NCBI RefSeq assembly: GCF_023065955.2
Contig: NW_026622808.1
Span: 43,412,475-43,476,474 of the forward strand
Reading direction: 5' to 3'
Origin: Ursus arctos
Lineage: Eukaryota; Chordata; Mammalia; Carnivora; Ursidae
DNA: 64,000 bases
Part shown: one piece after another, positions 1 through 10,910 of the stretch
Numbering within the stretch: position 1 is the first letter of the stretch
Layout of the letters: the number at the start of each line of letters is the position of its first letter
Program-made: the position numbers and the translations under genes
The notes under the pieces: model-generated
What the model saw: the letters and a program-made list of their open reading frames with translations, nothing else
What the model was told of the DNA's origin: nothing
Database searches by the model: none

Positions 1-238
1 TGGTAGACCATGGGCAGCTCTGTGGCTTTTACTCCAGGCGAGATGGAAAGCCCTTGGAATGTCCTCAGCAGAGAGTGGACATTATCTGCCTTATGTTTCA
101 GAAGGATCCTTCTGGCTGCACTTGACCATAGGAAACACCTGTGGACACTGAAGTCAGAAGGTGATTATATTTCAAGAGAGGTGATGGTGGCCTGTGCTAG
201 AGATATACAGAGAAGAGGTTGAATTCTGATTATTTTGA
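1..238 (-). repeat. LINE L2 fragment, antisense
   Basis: The segment resembles the complement of the L2 3' coding region: a ttatgtttcagaaggatcc block followed by tctggctgc, and gagaggtgatggtggcctg downstream, in the order expected for antisense L2. It is diverged and runs off the left window edge. The short ORF across it has no protein character. Confidence 0.55.
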
Positions 239-505
239 GGGACATACATGCTAATCAAGAGAGATAAGATAGGGATGCTTATCCCTAGTGATAAATTTTA
301 TATTTCCTGTATAAAAAAAAAAAGCAAGTTTAGGATAAAAAAGCATGGATCACTGACCAGTCTGTAATATTTTATAGCACTTTGTTTCATTTTTTAAAAT
401 TCTTTTAAATTGTTGATTATGTAATATTCAAATTTTATTTGTGTTATATGGATTATGGAGCAGTTTTGATTACATACTATCTCTTGTACACTGAAGAAGA
501 ATGTC

Positions 506-685
506 AGGGCAGCTGGGTGGCTCAGTTGGTTGAGAGTCTGACTCCTGGTGTTGGCTCAGGTCATGGTATCATGGGTCCTGGGATCGAGTCCCACATTGGG
601 CTCTGTGCTCAGAGGGAAGTCTGCTTCAGGATTCTGTCCCTCTGCCCCTCCCTCCCCCTCAAATAAATAAATAAATCTTAGAAAA
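506..685 (+). mobile_element. SINEC (tRNA-derived carnivore SINE)
   Basis: Head gcagctgggtggctcagttgg with a B-box-like gatcgagtcccacattggg, then a CT-rich tail and AAATAAATAAATAAATCTTA. A 12-bp target duplication (aagaagaatgtc) lies at 494-505 and 686-697, so the element is complete. Confidence 0.93.
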
Positions 686-1040
686 AAGAAGAATGTCCCC
701 TAGTGAATTGATGAAACACAGTAATAATAAAACAAAGCCCCTTTTCGGAGTCTTACTTTGAGTTGAGAGACGCCAGTGTTTCGAGCAGGACCCGGCACAA
801 GCTAAGAGCTCGCTTGGTGTTAGCTGCTGGTGTTGTGTCCGGATCTCTACTTACATTGCACAGCACATCCTCAATTCATCTGTTTCTTTTCTTTGCTACT
901 GTTTTCACCCTGGTTCGGGCCATCACCGTGTCCGCCTTTGACCGTTGCTACAGATTCCCGAGAGCTCTCTCTTGCCCCCCACCATCCAGTCCTTATCTAG
1001 TAACCAGAGTGTTCTTCAAGACACTCGCATTGCGTTACAT
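686..1040. other. No recognised feature
   Basis: Single-copy-looking intron between a SINE and an L2 relic. An open frame runs through 763-1236 but crosses into the L2, shows no known domain and is taken as chance. Confidence 0.5.
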
Positions 1041-1490
1041 TTTTGCTTTGTTTAAAAAAATCTTCCAGTGGTTTCCGGTCACATGTTGGAGAAATCCCCA
1101 AATCCTACTTTTCCCTACAAGGCCTTACCACATGTGGCTCCTACCCCTCCCACCCCTCCACCTCCCCACCTCATTTTCACTGGGTCTGGAATGTTCTCTC
1201 CCCCACTGTCCCTTCTTGTGGCTCATTCCTTTCTGAATCCTACCCATCAGGACATTCCACGCTCTCTCCTCTCAGCTCAGTCCCTCTGTTTCTTATTACC
1301 CAGCTTCATTTTCTCCATAGCACCCGTCACTTTTTGAAATTACTTATTGATTTGTTTACTTGTTTATTAACTGGCCTCCCTCACCCCACCCCCATACGCT
1401 GCATGTCAGCTTCTGGGGGGGGAGGGGGCCCTGTCTGTCTTGTTCACTGCGAAGTGTCTGCTGCTGTGGATACAGTCCCATAATAGAGTA
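1041..1490 (+). repeat. LINE L2 3' end, sense
   Basis: Blocks in L2 order: tcttccagtggtttcc, ctacaaggcctta, ggtctggaatgttctctccccc, catagcacccgtcacttt, ttgtttacttgtttatt and ctgtctgtcttgttcactgc. This matches the recalled L2 3' end at moderate divergence, with a local G-rich expansion near 1416. Confidence 0.8.
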
Positions 1491-2436
1491 AGCAGTGATA
1501 TGTATTAAGAACCCAGCATTCTCGTATTGTCTCTTCATCTTCTTGTCTCAGTGGTTTTAAAGGGTAAGGAGCTCTAAATCCTGAGAAGAAAAACATGTAA
1601 TTCATTCATAAAAAGGACGTTTAAAGAAGCAAATCCTCCCCTAAAACTACCTCTCGTATTAAGGATGTGAAAGGCCCAAATAAATTAGTTACTCCCAGAT
1701 AAACACATTCATCCTGTTGCCTCACGCTGTGAGGCTGAGGGTTAGTCGTGCAGCTCACAAAAATGATCTTTTTAAGGTCTGTTCTTCCAGAGTGTAGCTC
1801 TTCTATTAACAACCATTACATCTGCATATCAAGACAGATTGTTCCAATTAGTCAGTGAGGTCCAGGTTTTTGAGAGCTGCTAATATGTACATGAGCAATT
1901 ACTGTAGCAGAGTTAAAAGGCGTGCCTTTGGGAGTTTTAGATTGAGATTATCAGTTTCATTCATGAGCTAAGGCAGGAGCCCTGAGAGTTATGCACTGCA
2001 TTTCTGTGCCGATTCATTCACTAGAAGGTTGTCCAGTGCCTATACAGAAAAGTTTATGAGGTTGCCAGCTGCCTGTCCTCTGGCCCAACCTCACCCCATC
2101 CCAGTCCAGTGCCTGCCTCTGTAGTCATTGAGAAGCCGGCATTGCGATAAGCATTTGGGAATTTCATAGGGAAGAAAACAAACAAGCCCCTTGACTTCAT
2201 GACACCTAAGAGACCAGCAGGGTGAATCTTAACTAGAAGTTACTTCAAAATCAAGCAATTTTTCTAAAATCAAATTTATGTAATTTTCACTCATTCCTTA
2301 CTACTGGTGCATGGAAACAAAACAAAACAGAAACAGTCGTTATCAGTCTGCTTTTCCATGTTCGGATAAAATGCTCATGTATGAACACCATGCCTCTCCA
2401 CCATGCTCAGAGTTGCAGTGTTTACCAGCATCCCAT
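1491..2436. other. No recognised feature
   Basis: Unassigned intron sequence; nothing resembling an exon, RNA gene or known repeat was seen. Confidence 0.5.
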
Positions 2437-2624
2437 GGGGCGCCTGGGTGGCACAGCGGTTAAGCGTCTGCCTTTGGCTCAGGGCGTGATCCCGGCGTTA
2501 TGGGTTCGAGCCCCACATCAGGCTCTTCTGCTGTGAGCCTGCTTCTTCCTCTCCCACTCCCCCTGCTTGTGTTCCCTCTCTCGCTGGCTGTCTATAAATA
2601 AATAAAATCTTAAAAAAAAAAAAA
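2437..2624 (+). mobile_element. SINEC, ursid-type subfamily
   Basis: Head ggggcgcctgggtggcacag, then cggttaagcgtctgcc and a tail with ctcccactccccctgcttg. This is the young subfamily I associate with bears. It ends in a 12-bp A run. Flanks ccagcatcccatg and ctagaatcccatg look like an imperfect target duplication. Confidence 0.95.
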
Positions 2625-2728
2625 CTAGAATCCCATGATTTGCGCAGGAACTAGATTTGGAGCCAAATATTAGATGATTTGTAGACTCTGGGAAATGGAC
2701 CCCTCTTTCCTGTAGACCAGTCTCTTTA

Positions 2729-2933
2729 TTTTTTTTAAAGGTTTTTATTTATTCATTTGTGTCAGAGAGAGAGAGCACGAACACACACAAGGGGGGGAGC
2801 AGCAGAGGCAGAGGGAGAAGCAGCAGGCTCCCTGCTGAGCAAGAAGCCAGATGGGGGACTCGATCCCAGGACCCTGGGATCATGATCTGAACCAAAGCCA
2901 GATGCTTAACTCTCTGAGCTACTCAGGTATCCC
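2729..2933 (-). mobile_element. SINEC, minus orientation
   Basis: Reads as the complement of the SINE: T-rich start, gagagagagagcacgaacac, ctcgatcccaggaccctggg, and a degraded head at the right end. A perfect 15-bp target duplication, agaccagtctcttta, lies at 2714-2728 and 2934-2948. Confidence 0.95.
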
Positions 2934-2948
2934 AGACCAGTCTCTTTA

Positions 2949-4469
2949 AAGGATTGAGGCTAAGTCAGTGTCCAGGGTGCCTGAAGTTCCCCCGTTTGAG
3001 TTAAGGCATTGTTGCCTCTTAAATGCTAACGTGAGGGAAAGAACAAAGTATAAAAGTTTTATCTCTGTTGAACACATTAATAAAACTTATCTGATCCACT
3101 CCTCATTTGGAGTAAGATGGGTCGGAAGTAGACTCTGAGGGACCCAGTGGGCTGGATGAGCCACTAACCTGGGAAGAAGGAGGCCCCAGATACCGTGGGA
3201 ACGAGGGTGCGGACTGGGAAGAGGAAGCATCAGATCTGGAAGACACACGGGACTGATGGATGCCGGTGCTCGAACCTGCCTCATCTGGAGAGCAGATGCT
3301 TGGCATGAACCGCGGTGTGCAGATAGAATGTGATAGCGGGTCTTGAGATTTTCAAAGGGACTCTCGTGGAAGAAGGAATCCCCTTAGTCTTTGGGGGCAC
3401 AAAGTGGAACCAGGACCTATAGAAGCAAACTCTGCGGAAGAAACGGGTTACAGCTGGGGCGTAGCACCCTGGCCACATCATTCAGAAGAGATTTTCAAAA
3501 TCGTATTCCCTCAGTCCCTCTGGGAACCTCCTGCATTAGGTGTGGAGAAGTAAAAGATAGTTCCCCATCTTGATAGTTCTTCTATCAAAACGACTCCTGG
3601 GGTAATAAAGATAGGTAGGTCTTCAAAAGGTCCCCACTGTGTGTACTTAGAGACCTCTGTAGACATTGCATCATTTAATCATCACGTGTTAGAAACATCT
3701 TTTCCATAAAAACATCGGTTAGGAACTGGTATCTCTTGTCAGGAAAGAAAATTGAGGTAAGAGAGTCATCGTGAACGAAATCTCAGAGCCTCACACTGAA
3801 TTTTCAGGAGTTCGGTGGTCTGAGATTAGATGCCATGTTCAAGTGATCACGGAATGATCCCTGCTACCGTTTTGAACTATTTACTTCCAATATTTGGCAG
3901 AGGCTGGAGGGGGGAAGATACAACTATAGTCAGTATCGAAGTGAATCATAGCCTGTTCCACTCACGTTTTATGAATATTTTCCATATTTTGAAAGATTCT
4001 TCACTCCTTCAAAAAAGGAGATCTAATTTTCTTACTTGAACCTTGCTGCATTCTACAAATTTTTCAGAATCAACAGATTTTACTTTAAGATCAGGGAAGA
4101 AAATAACAAGACAATGAGTAATTTAATGTCATTTCAGAGACCTTATTTTTTCTAAGCAGAAGCAGGTACAAAGGCAGCCCCTGAAAACATAAAACGTAAT
4201 TTTTTTCTCAAAGTGCAAATAGTTTCATAGTCTTTTGATTATCGAAGTAATATATGTTCATTATAAAATAATTCAAACAATACATGAGCTAAGAAGAAAG
4301 GACATGTTTATCTTGCAAATACATAATCCTTTTTAGAAATGCCAGTTTTATAGGCATATACTTCGTGCCTATAGAATGCACACAGTTTCATAGGCTCATC
4401 CCCACTTACTAGATGATGGAAGTCTTCTGTTGTCAGTAAGTAGCTGTCTGCATCATGATACTTAAATGC
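2949..4469. other. Unassigned intron; possible ancient LINE relic at about 3320-3560
   Basis: Around 3330-3420 the sequence (ggaatccccttag, ggcacaaagtggaaccaggacc) vaguely resembles the 3' end of old CR1/L3-type LINEs in sense orientation. The match is weak and unconfirmed. The rest shows no recognised feature. Confidence 0.3.
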
Positions 4470-4680
4470 TGCGTCACTGAGACCCTGAGCCAGATCACTA
4501 GTTCAAATCTCATCACTGCCACTTATGAGCTGTGTGGCTTTGGGCTTCTATTTAACCTGTTCCTTTATCTGTAAACTGACATTTAATACTAATGTCTACC
4601 TCATGAGAGTTTTTGGAGGACCTAAACTTACAATATTTATAAAGTGCCTAGTTGAGTATCACAGAGTGGTTGATTAATTT
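4470..4680 (+). repeat. MIR SINE, sense
   Basis: Contains the MIR core order: gttcaaatctcatcactgcc, acttatgagctgtgtggc, ttatctgtaaactgac, ctacctcatgagagttt and aaagtgcctag. These are the typical diverged MIR blocks. Confidence 0.85.
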
Positions 4681-4689
4681 TTGTCTGTC

Positions 4690-4815
4690 GTGTGGGTGTG
4701 ACATAATTTATTCTAGCAATGCCTCATTGGTGGACATTTTGGGTGTTTCCATTTCTCCCTGTTACAACCATCACAGCTCTGTAGAGCGTGCATTTGGGAT
4801 AAACTGAGGTTCTCT
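4690..4815 (+). repeat. L1M-type 3' fragment (tentative)
   Basis: The string gcctcattggtggacatttt followed by gggtgtttccatttct resembles the old L1 3' region with 'attgatggacatttaggttgtttcc'. Short and diverged, so tentative. Confidence 0.5.
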
Positions 4816-5000
4816 GGGGACCAGCCATATGACATGAGGTGAAAGGTGGGAATTATCTAAAAATGCTTTTTGGATTGTTGACGTTTGGGAATATAAGCCA
4901 ACATTAGTCAGAACGTCCAGCTTTTTCCAAAAGAAGCTGGAAATCTCTGTTTGAAAAAGCCATAATCTCTGTATTCATCTGTGTACTACATCCTTTATGT

Positions 5001-5041
5001 AAAATACACTGTCTTGGGAAAAAAAAAATACACTGTCTTGG
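5001..5041. repeat. Local 24-bp tandem duplication
   Basis: The 17-mer aaaatacactgtcttgg occurs at 5001-5017 and again at 5025-5041, separated by an A run. A small slippage or duplication scar. Confidence 0.9.
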
Positions 5042-5183
5042 CTTTCACAGTTTACTGTTGGGCTAGAATTGGTGATCAATTAAGGGTTCATATCCAGGGT
5101 GTTTAATCTCAGAGCTAAGGTTTTTTGTGTTACAGTTCACCGTGTCTGCCTTTACCTTCATGAATTAAGAATGTTCAGGATGC

Positions 5184-5362
5184 GGGGTGCCTGGGTGGTT
5201 AAGCGTCCGACTCTTGATTTCAGCTTGGGTCATCATCTCAGGATCTTGAGATTGAGCCCCACATCAGGCTCCATGCTAGGCGGGGAGTCTGCTTAAGATT
5301 CTCTCTCTCTCTCTCCCTCTCCCTCTGCCCCTCCCCACCCTCCACCTCATTAAAAAAAAAAA
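5184..5362 (+). mobile_element. SINEC, sense, internally shortened head
   Basis: ggggtgcctgggtggttaag lacks the usual ctcagtcgg stretch between the A box and ttaagcg. It is followed by gattgagccccacatcagg, a CT tail and an A run. Target duplications aatgttcaggatgc (5170-5183) and aatgttcagcgtgc (5363-5376) differ at two positions. Confidence 0.93.
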
Positions 5363-5376
5363 AATGTTCAGCGTGC

Positions 5377-7137
5377 TATACAAACTTCGGTATTATATGA
5401 TAATATAATTTGGTGGATTTGTATACAAATTCTGAAACTGTCTGTAATAGTAATTACTCTCCCCCACCAGATGTAAGTTCCTAATATGGGGCTAATAAAC
5501 TTCCTGAAATTTAGGTGTCTTTTCTTTCCTTTTTGTTTTTCTTTTTTCTTGGATTAAGGGCTTCATTTAGACTCTGGTATTGTTTTCTGTGCTCCCCTGA
5601 ATCCCCCTCCAAAATAGTAAAGAATCTGGAGAGAAAGGAACAGATTTTTATTTTCTACAGGACTAATTAGTCTTCTACTTTCTAATGTACAGAATATATA
5701 AAGTTTACATAAAATTTTATTCATACCCTCATTAGTACTCTTGTGAATTTTCTAGAGTCCTGAAGGCTCACAGTGAAGGCTGATGTACGTGTCTATTCTA
5801 CCAGTGTCAGTGGGCATGAACCATCACTCTCTTGTTAATTTCCTTAACCTCACTGCCAAGCACAGAACCTTGTATTTTGCAGGTGACCTATTTAAATTTC
5901 TTGTAAAATAAAGGAATGCATCTGCTACTCTCTATCATAGTTAATTTAGACATGTAAGGAGCCTTGGAGCTCAGGTTCACAAGAACTAGCTCATAAGACG
6001 TCTCTATCTTTTAGTGAAATCTGGTCCCAGGGCCAGCCCCTGGCACACCGGAATCAGTATGGATGGGCATTTTGTTATGACATACTGACTGGCAGGCACA
6101 ATGCTTGTCACCTTCCGTTGGCTCAGGAGAGGGTGGAAAGTTCAGCAGGTCTTGCCCAACAGGCTTTGTTCAATTTAAGTAGCTTACAGTGTGAACGATG
6201 GAGGTGGAGATGAAAACTGGCAGGGAGTTGGGATTTGAATAGGACCTCCAATTTATTTGACGTGTCTAATGATCTTATGAATGGGGATGGAACCCTGGTT
6301 TTTGGTGATAGGAAGAAAGATTGGCTTCAGGATTGATAGAGTCTTGGGTGGATTAGTAAATCGATTTGCTAAGAGCTAGAATGATACACTTTTTGGGTCT
6401 GAAATTCACCCCAGCAACTGCTTAAGATAACAAACCTAGTGGCACTAGCTTTTCAAAGGCATTTTACACATAAGCTGTTAAGTGGCTTTTCTGTAGAACT
6501 ATTATTTCTGCAGAAATAAAAGCTATTATTTTGTTCATAAAAATAGGTAATTGATTGCTTGGTAATATATTGTTTATCTGAAGTCTCTTATTTTTCTTGG
6601 CCTTTTTTTAAATTGTTCTTCAGCCTTCTTATTGTATGTTTATTAAAATAATATGATAAGTAAATTCAAAACAAAATGATCTCATTACTTAGGAAGATAC
6701 TCCACTAATTAATTAAATTTGACCTCAAAAGACTGCAGCTTAACATTACTGCTACATATTTGTGGTTAAATTACCTTTTCTAAATAGTTTAATAAAACAG
6801 AAAGGAACAGTAACAATGCCTGTTTTCTATTTAGTAAATTATACCTCTGTGTTATATTTACACACAACCCTGAATCAATCTCAGATATGAATATATTAGC
6901 AAGCAGATGTTAAGGTTTTTACCTTCATAGTCCGTCCGGAAATCAGAACTTTTCCTCTGCTAAAGATGGAATTGATCAAAGTCATTTATGATGACATTCA
7001 CCTGAACTGTCCGTTAGTGCTAATACAAATGTACATTTTCCCAGTGTGCAGCCACTTGGAAATTTTAGCCAAAGACCCCTCCTCCCCCCACCTCTGGTCT
7101 CTCAGTTTTCCTTATATCTTCTTGCTGGGATTTCTCC
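5377..7137. other. No recognised feature
   Basis: About 1.8 kb of AT-rich intron with no repeat I can name and no exon-like frame. Confidence 0.5.
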
Positions 7138-7152
7138 AGCCATTTTTCTTTT

Positions 7153-7283
7153 TCTTGTTTTTTTCTTTTTAAACTTCATTTATTTTTTAGTAATCTCTAC
7201 CTCCAATGTGGGGCTCGAACTCACTACTCTTAAGATCAAAAGTCACGTGATTTTCCCACTGACCCAACCAGGCACCCTGTATT
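7153..7283 (-). mobile_element. Short SINEC, minus orientation
   Basis: Internally deleted copy: T-rich start, ggggctcgaactcactactc, and accaggcaccctg head at the right. Perfect 15-bp target duplication cagccatttttcttt at 7138-7152 and 7284-7298. Confidence 0.9.
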
Positions 7284-7725
7284 CAGCCATTTTTCTTTAG
7301 TTATTAGGAAGGGCTCCATCTGGTTTGGAATGTTTCTGATTGTTAATGCATTTCTCCAAGTATTGTTTTTGAATACGTATTACTTTCCTCTCCATCATCC
7401 TTGGATAAATACACAAAAAACACACAATCCGTAAACAAAACAGTCATTTCTAGGCACGGTTACTAAAAATAACTAAAATTTCTGAATTTTAGATGGTGTG
7501 AAAATCTTCCTTTTTTAACTGATATGGAAACCCAGAGAGACTGTTTTGAGATCCCAGGGACAACTTTGGCAATGCCAAGTCTTGCATATGAAGAAGTTAA
7601 AATTTACTTTCCTGGTCTTTGGTAAACATTAAGGAAGGCCCCGGATATTATTGTATTTTAGGACATATTAGAACCTGGATAAATGTAAGGTTTATCAAAA
7701 AATACAGATAAGTTTACGAGATACT

Positions 7726-7900
7726 GGGGGGCGCACTCGGTTAAGCGTCTGACTCAGGTTGTGATCTCAGGGTTGTGAGATTGAGCTCCATTGGGCTCCA
7801 CGCTCAGTTTGGAGTCTACTTGAGTTTTTTCTCCCTCTGCTCCTCCCTCCAAAGCACGAGGGCTCTCTTTCTCAAATAAATGAATAAATCTTTTAAAAAA
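7726..7900 (+). mobile_element. SINEC, sense, head deleted
   Basis: gggggcgcactcggttaagc lacks the usual cctgggtggct stretch. The body gagattgagctccattggg and tail AAATAAATGAATAAATC are typical. Flanks (acgagatact / acaaaatact) may be a decayed target duplication. Confidence 0.85.
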
Positions 7901-8239
7901 ATATTACAAAATACTGTGTGATAATCCTTCAATGACAGTGTTATTAACCTCACTTATATTGAGGAATACTTGAATCCTCAATGAAAAACTTATCTTAGGA
8001 CATATCATAATTGTCTTTTCAGGCATGAAGAGGTTCAGCGAAGTCGGAGTGTGGTCATTATTGAAAAGACAAATGAAATAAGGTTACTATGAGAGTCTGT
8101 TTAGTGGTACCTGTCAACTCTTTCTAGACATTTACTTTCATCGTTTTCCAAATGCTTTGTGCCTTAATTCAGTACTTTGGTTTAGCTGAACCTGGTGGTA
8201 GTCATTAATGAATTTCTTTTTCTATCAAAACACTTACTG

Positions 8240-8440
8240 GGATGCCTGGGTGGCTCAGCTGGTCAAGTGTCTGCCTTCGGCTCTGGTCGTGATCCCAGGG
8301 TCCTGGGATGGAGTCCTGCATCAGGCTCCTTGCTCAACAGGGAGTCTGCTTCTCCCTCTGCCTGCCACTCCCCACTTGTACTCTCGCTCACTGTCTATCA
8401 AATAAATAAATAAAATCTTCAAAAAAAAAATTTTTTTAAG
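8240..8440 (+). mobile_element. SINEC, sense
   Basis: gatgcctgggtggctcagct head, gatggagtcctgcatcaggc body and AAATAAATAAATAAAATCTT tail. Flanks cacttactg and cactgttactg resemble a decayed target duplication. Confidence 0.93.
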
Positions 8441-8974
8441 ACACTGTTACTGATCCCCCATGTCTCCATCTTTCCTTGATGTAATTTATTTTGGCAATAG
8501 CTATAATGAAAATCCACTACTTTATCTTTGTGGTGTGTTTGCTAGAAGAAAGTTATAGAACATACACCTTTTTGAATTCCAGGCAATGTCACAAGTGTAT
8601 TTGGCTGTGTTACTGTGACAGACCGCTTTTGATTTCCCATTCCATTAGACTGAGATAGGCTGCACCCCCTGTATGTCAGCGGGTGGAACGGAAGGTGGAC
8701 TCAGATCAGAGTTGAGCTGAGTTTCATTAGCTGTGTGTGGATTTTCCACTTTACTCACATCTCTGGAATCTTTTCGGCATTTCACTGCTTGCTACCTTTA
8801 TATCAAGTGGGTATTTGAAGAAAGAAGGTAAACGTTTTTGGAGGCAGGTCTTCTTGAACCCCTACTGCGTTATCTGATAAAAGTTGATCAATTAATGAAT
8901 GAATTTAAACTCAGTAGGTCTGATAAATGCTTTAGAATTCTTATTACTGGGCTTAGGATCATGAATTAGACTTT
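8441..8974. other. No recognised feature
   Basis: Single-copy-looking intron between the SINE and a microsatellite. Confidence 0.5.
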
Positions 8975-9049
8975 GGTGTGTGTGTGTGTGTGTGTGTGTG
9001 TCTGTCTGTCTGTCTGTCTGTGTCTGTCTGTGTCTGTGTCTGTCTGTCT
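8975..9049. repeat. Compound (TG)n-(TCTG)n microsatellite
   Basis: About 27 bp of pure TG dinucleotide passes into TCTG/TGTC units with interspersed TG steps, roughly 75 bp in all. Likely length-polymorphic. Confidence 0.97.
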
Positions 9050-10640
9050 TGACAGGAGATTTTCCTATTTGCCAGTATCAGTTATTTACCACATTTTCAA
9101 TAATTATCAGTCTTGAAGAGCGGGTTGCTACCTTTGTCATTAAGACCTACACTTAAAGCACTTTCTTGTTGTTCATTAGTACGAGAGTGACCTTCCTGCA
9201 GTGTGAAAGTCATGCTTGTGACCCCCGTTAGGAAGAGATGTTTATGTAATAGGCTGGGAGTTAGACCAGAAGGTTTGTGTATGTGGGCAGTGAAGCCAGA
9301 GTTAGACGCTGTAACAGGGAGTGGGATGCAACACTAAAAATTTTTAATATGTGGTGTCGTAGCTGTCACTACCCACCTCTGCACTTAGGAGAAGAGCGTA
9401 TTGTAAAAAAAATTATAGGTCTGAATGCATATATATAGCAACGTTCATATTCTTGATGCAGATGTACTAATGTTATCGTGGGGAACTTTGCTTTACGTTT
9501 TGCTTCGGCCTTCGAGAATCTAGTTGTGTGACCTTGGCAGAAGCACTGGGAAGCGCTCTGACAGTGTGTGGTGTATGTGTGCTTCTACCTACAATTATTT
9601 TTTAGGAATTCTCAATTCGGTATGATGGAAAACCTCTTCTTTTTTCTAGTTCTTTTGGTGACTATTTTTCCTTTATTACAGTAACCAAATTTTCATCTAT
9701 TATTTTTTAATTGAGATTTAAGTTACTAGGACTTCAAAAGGGAGCCAAGATTTTTGTTTTCTTGACAAATGTAAAACATAACCATTCTGGAGTAATTTCT
9801 TTCCCATTTGAATTCTTTTTATATGACCTCAATTATTCTAATATTTTTTCCCTTTAGTATCTACCCATCCTTAAAAATCAAGTTTCAGAACCACCCTCTT
9901 TTGAACAATGTAAAAATTATCAATGTTTTAGCGTAAAGGCACAATAAAACCAATCTGCTTGGAAAAAAATAGTCGGGATAGGCTATGTAGAATTTTCAGT
10001 GATAACCTAATTAATTTTTATCTGAGTTATAAGAGAAAACCTCAAGCATTGTCTTCCTTAAGTATTGGCTTTTAAAAGGCAAACCATTTTTATATCCTTT
10101 CTCATATTTTACTGATTTATTTATAATCACAGGTTTTTCAAAAAGGTTAATAGAAATTGCAATGCTGTATTGTCATGATGCTTAAATGATTTCTTTTTCA
10201 ATAGAGCATGTTATTAAAGAAAAAAATGATTTTGCAACCCATGCATTAAAGAATGCAATGCTATCTGTCTTCAGACTTGGTAATCAATGATGTAAGTGAG
10301 GCCGGTTTATTTCTCATAGATTTACTAGCGTCACTGCATAAATAGCCATAATGGAATTGATCCGTTAGGGCTGAAGCAGCTTTTATCACATACAAGGGTT
10401 TGATGATGACTGTGTTAAACGTTGGCCTTTGATTAGCCGTAGTCTTTCTCGGATACAGAGGTTTCAGAAACCTCATACTTAAAAGATTGAAAATGAGTTA
10501 TTTTTGACATTCAATTTTTTTTTTCACATTAACTACTCGCCCATGTGTTTTACTTCCTAGACAAGTCCTTATCGTGCAGGTATCTTTTTGTCCCTCGGTG
10601 GAGTTATGGTTTCCACCAGCACCCCCTTTCTGCTCATCTC
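9050..10640. other. No recognised feature
   Basis: Repeat-free intron. The part at about 10190-10470 is noted under findings as a possible conserved noncoding element. Confidence 0.5.
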
Positions 10641-10644
10641 AGAG

Positions 10645-10910
10645 ACACAGAGAACAATGTGGTAAATAAGCTCCAAAGCTTTGAACTCAGACGTGGACGT
10701 GAGTGTGAATGACAGCCCGTTCGCTCCTGCCTGTGTGACCTGGACACACAGCTTGACTTCTGCAAGTCTCCGTTTTCTCATCTTAAAAATGGGAACGAAA
10801 ATACATAGAAGATGATTGTATCAAACAGAACAAGTATGTGTTGACGGTACTTGGCAGCGTGCCCAGCATACAGACAAGTACCTGACAATGATTGTTACTA
10901 TTATCGGCTC
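10645..10910 (+). repeat. MIR SINE, sense
   Basis: MIR block order: tttgaactcagacgtggac, ctgcctgtgtgacctggaca, gtctccgttttctcatcttaa, and acttggcagcgtgcccagca near the 3' end. Confidence 0.75.

Noticed and set aside
763..1483. 157-aa and 146-aa overlapping plus-strand frames
   Set aside because: They run through an L2 3' end and lack any known domain; Ser/Pro-rich content follows from CT-rich DNA.
2437..2510. tRNA-like A and B boxes
   Set aside because: These are the tRNA-derived heads of SINEC copies, not functional tRNA genes; no cloverleaf 3' half is present.
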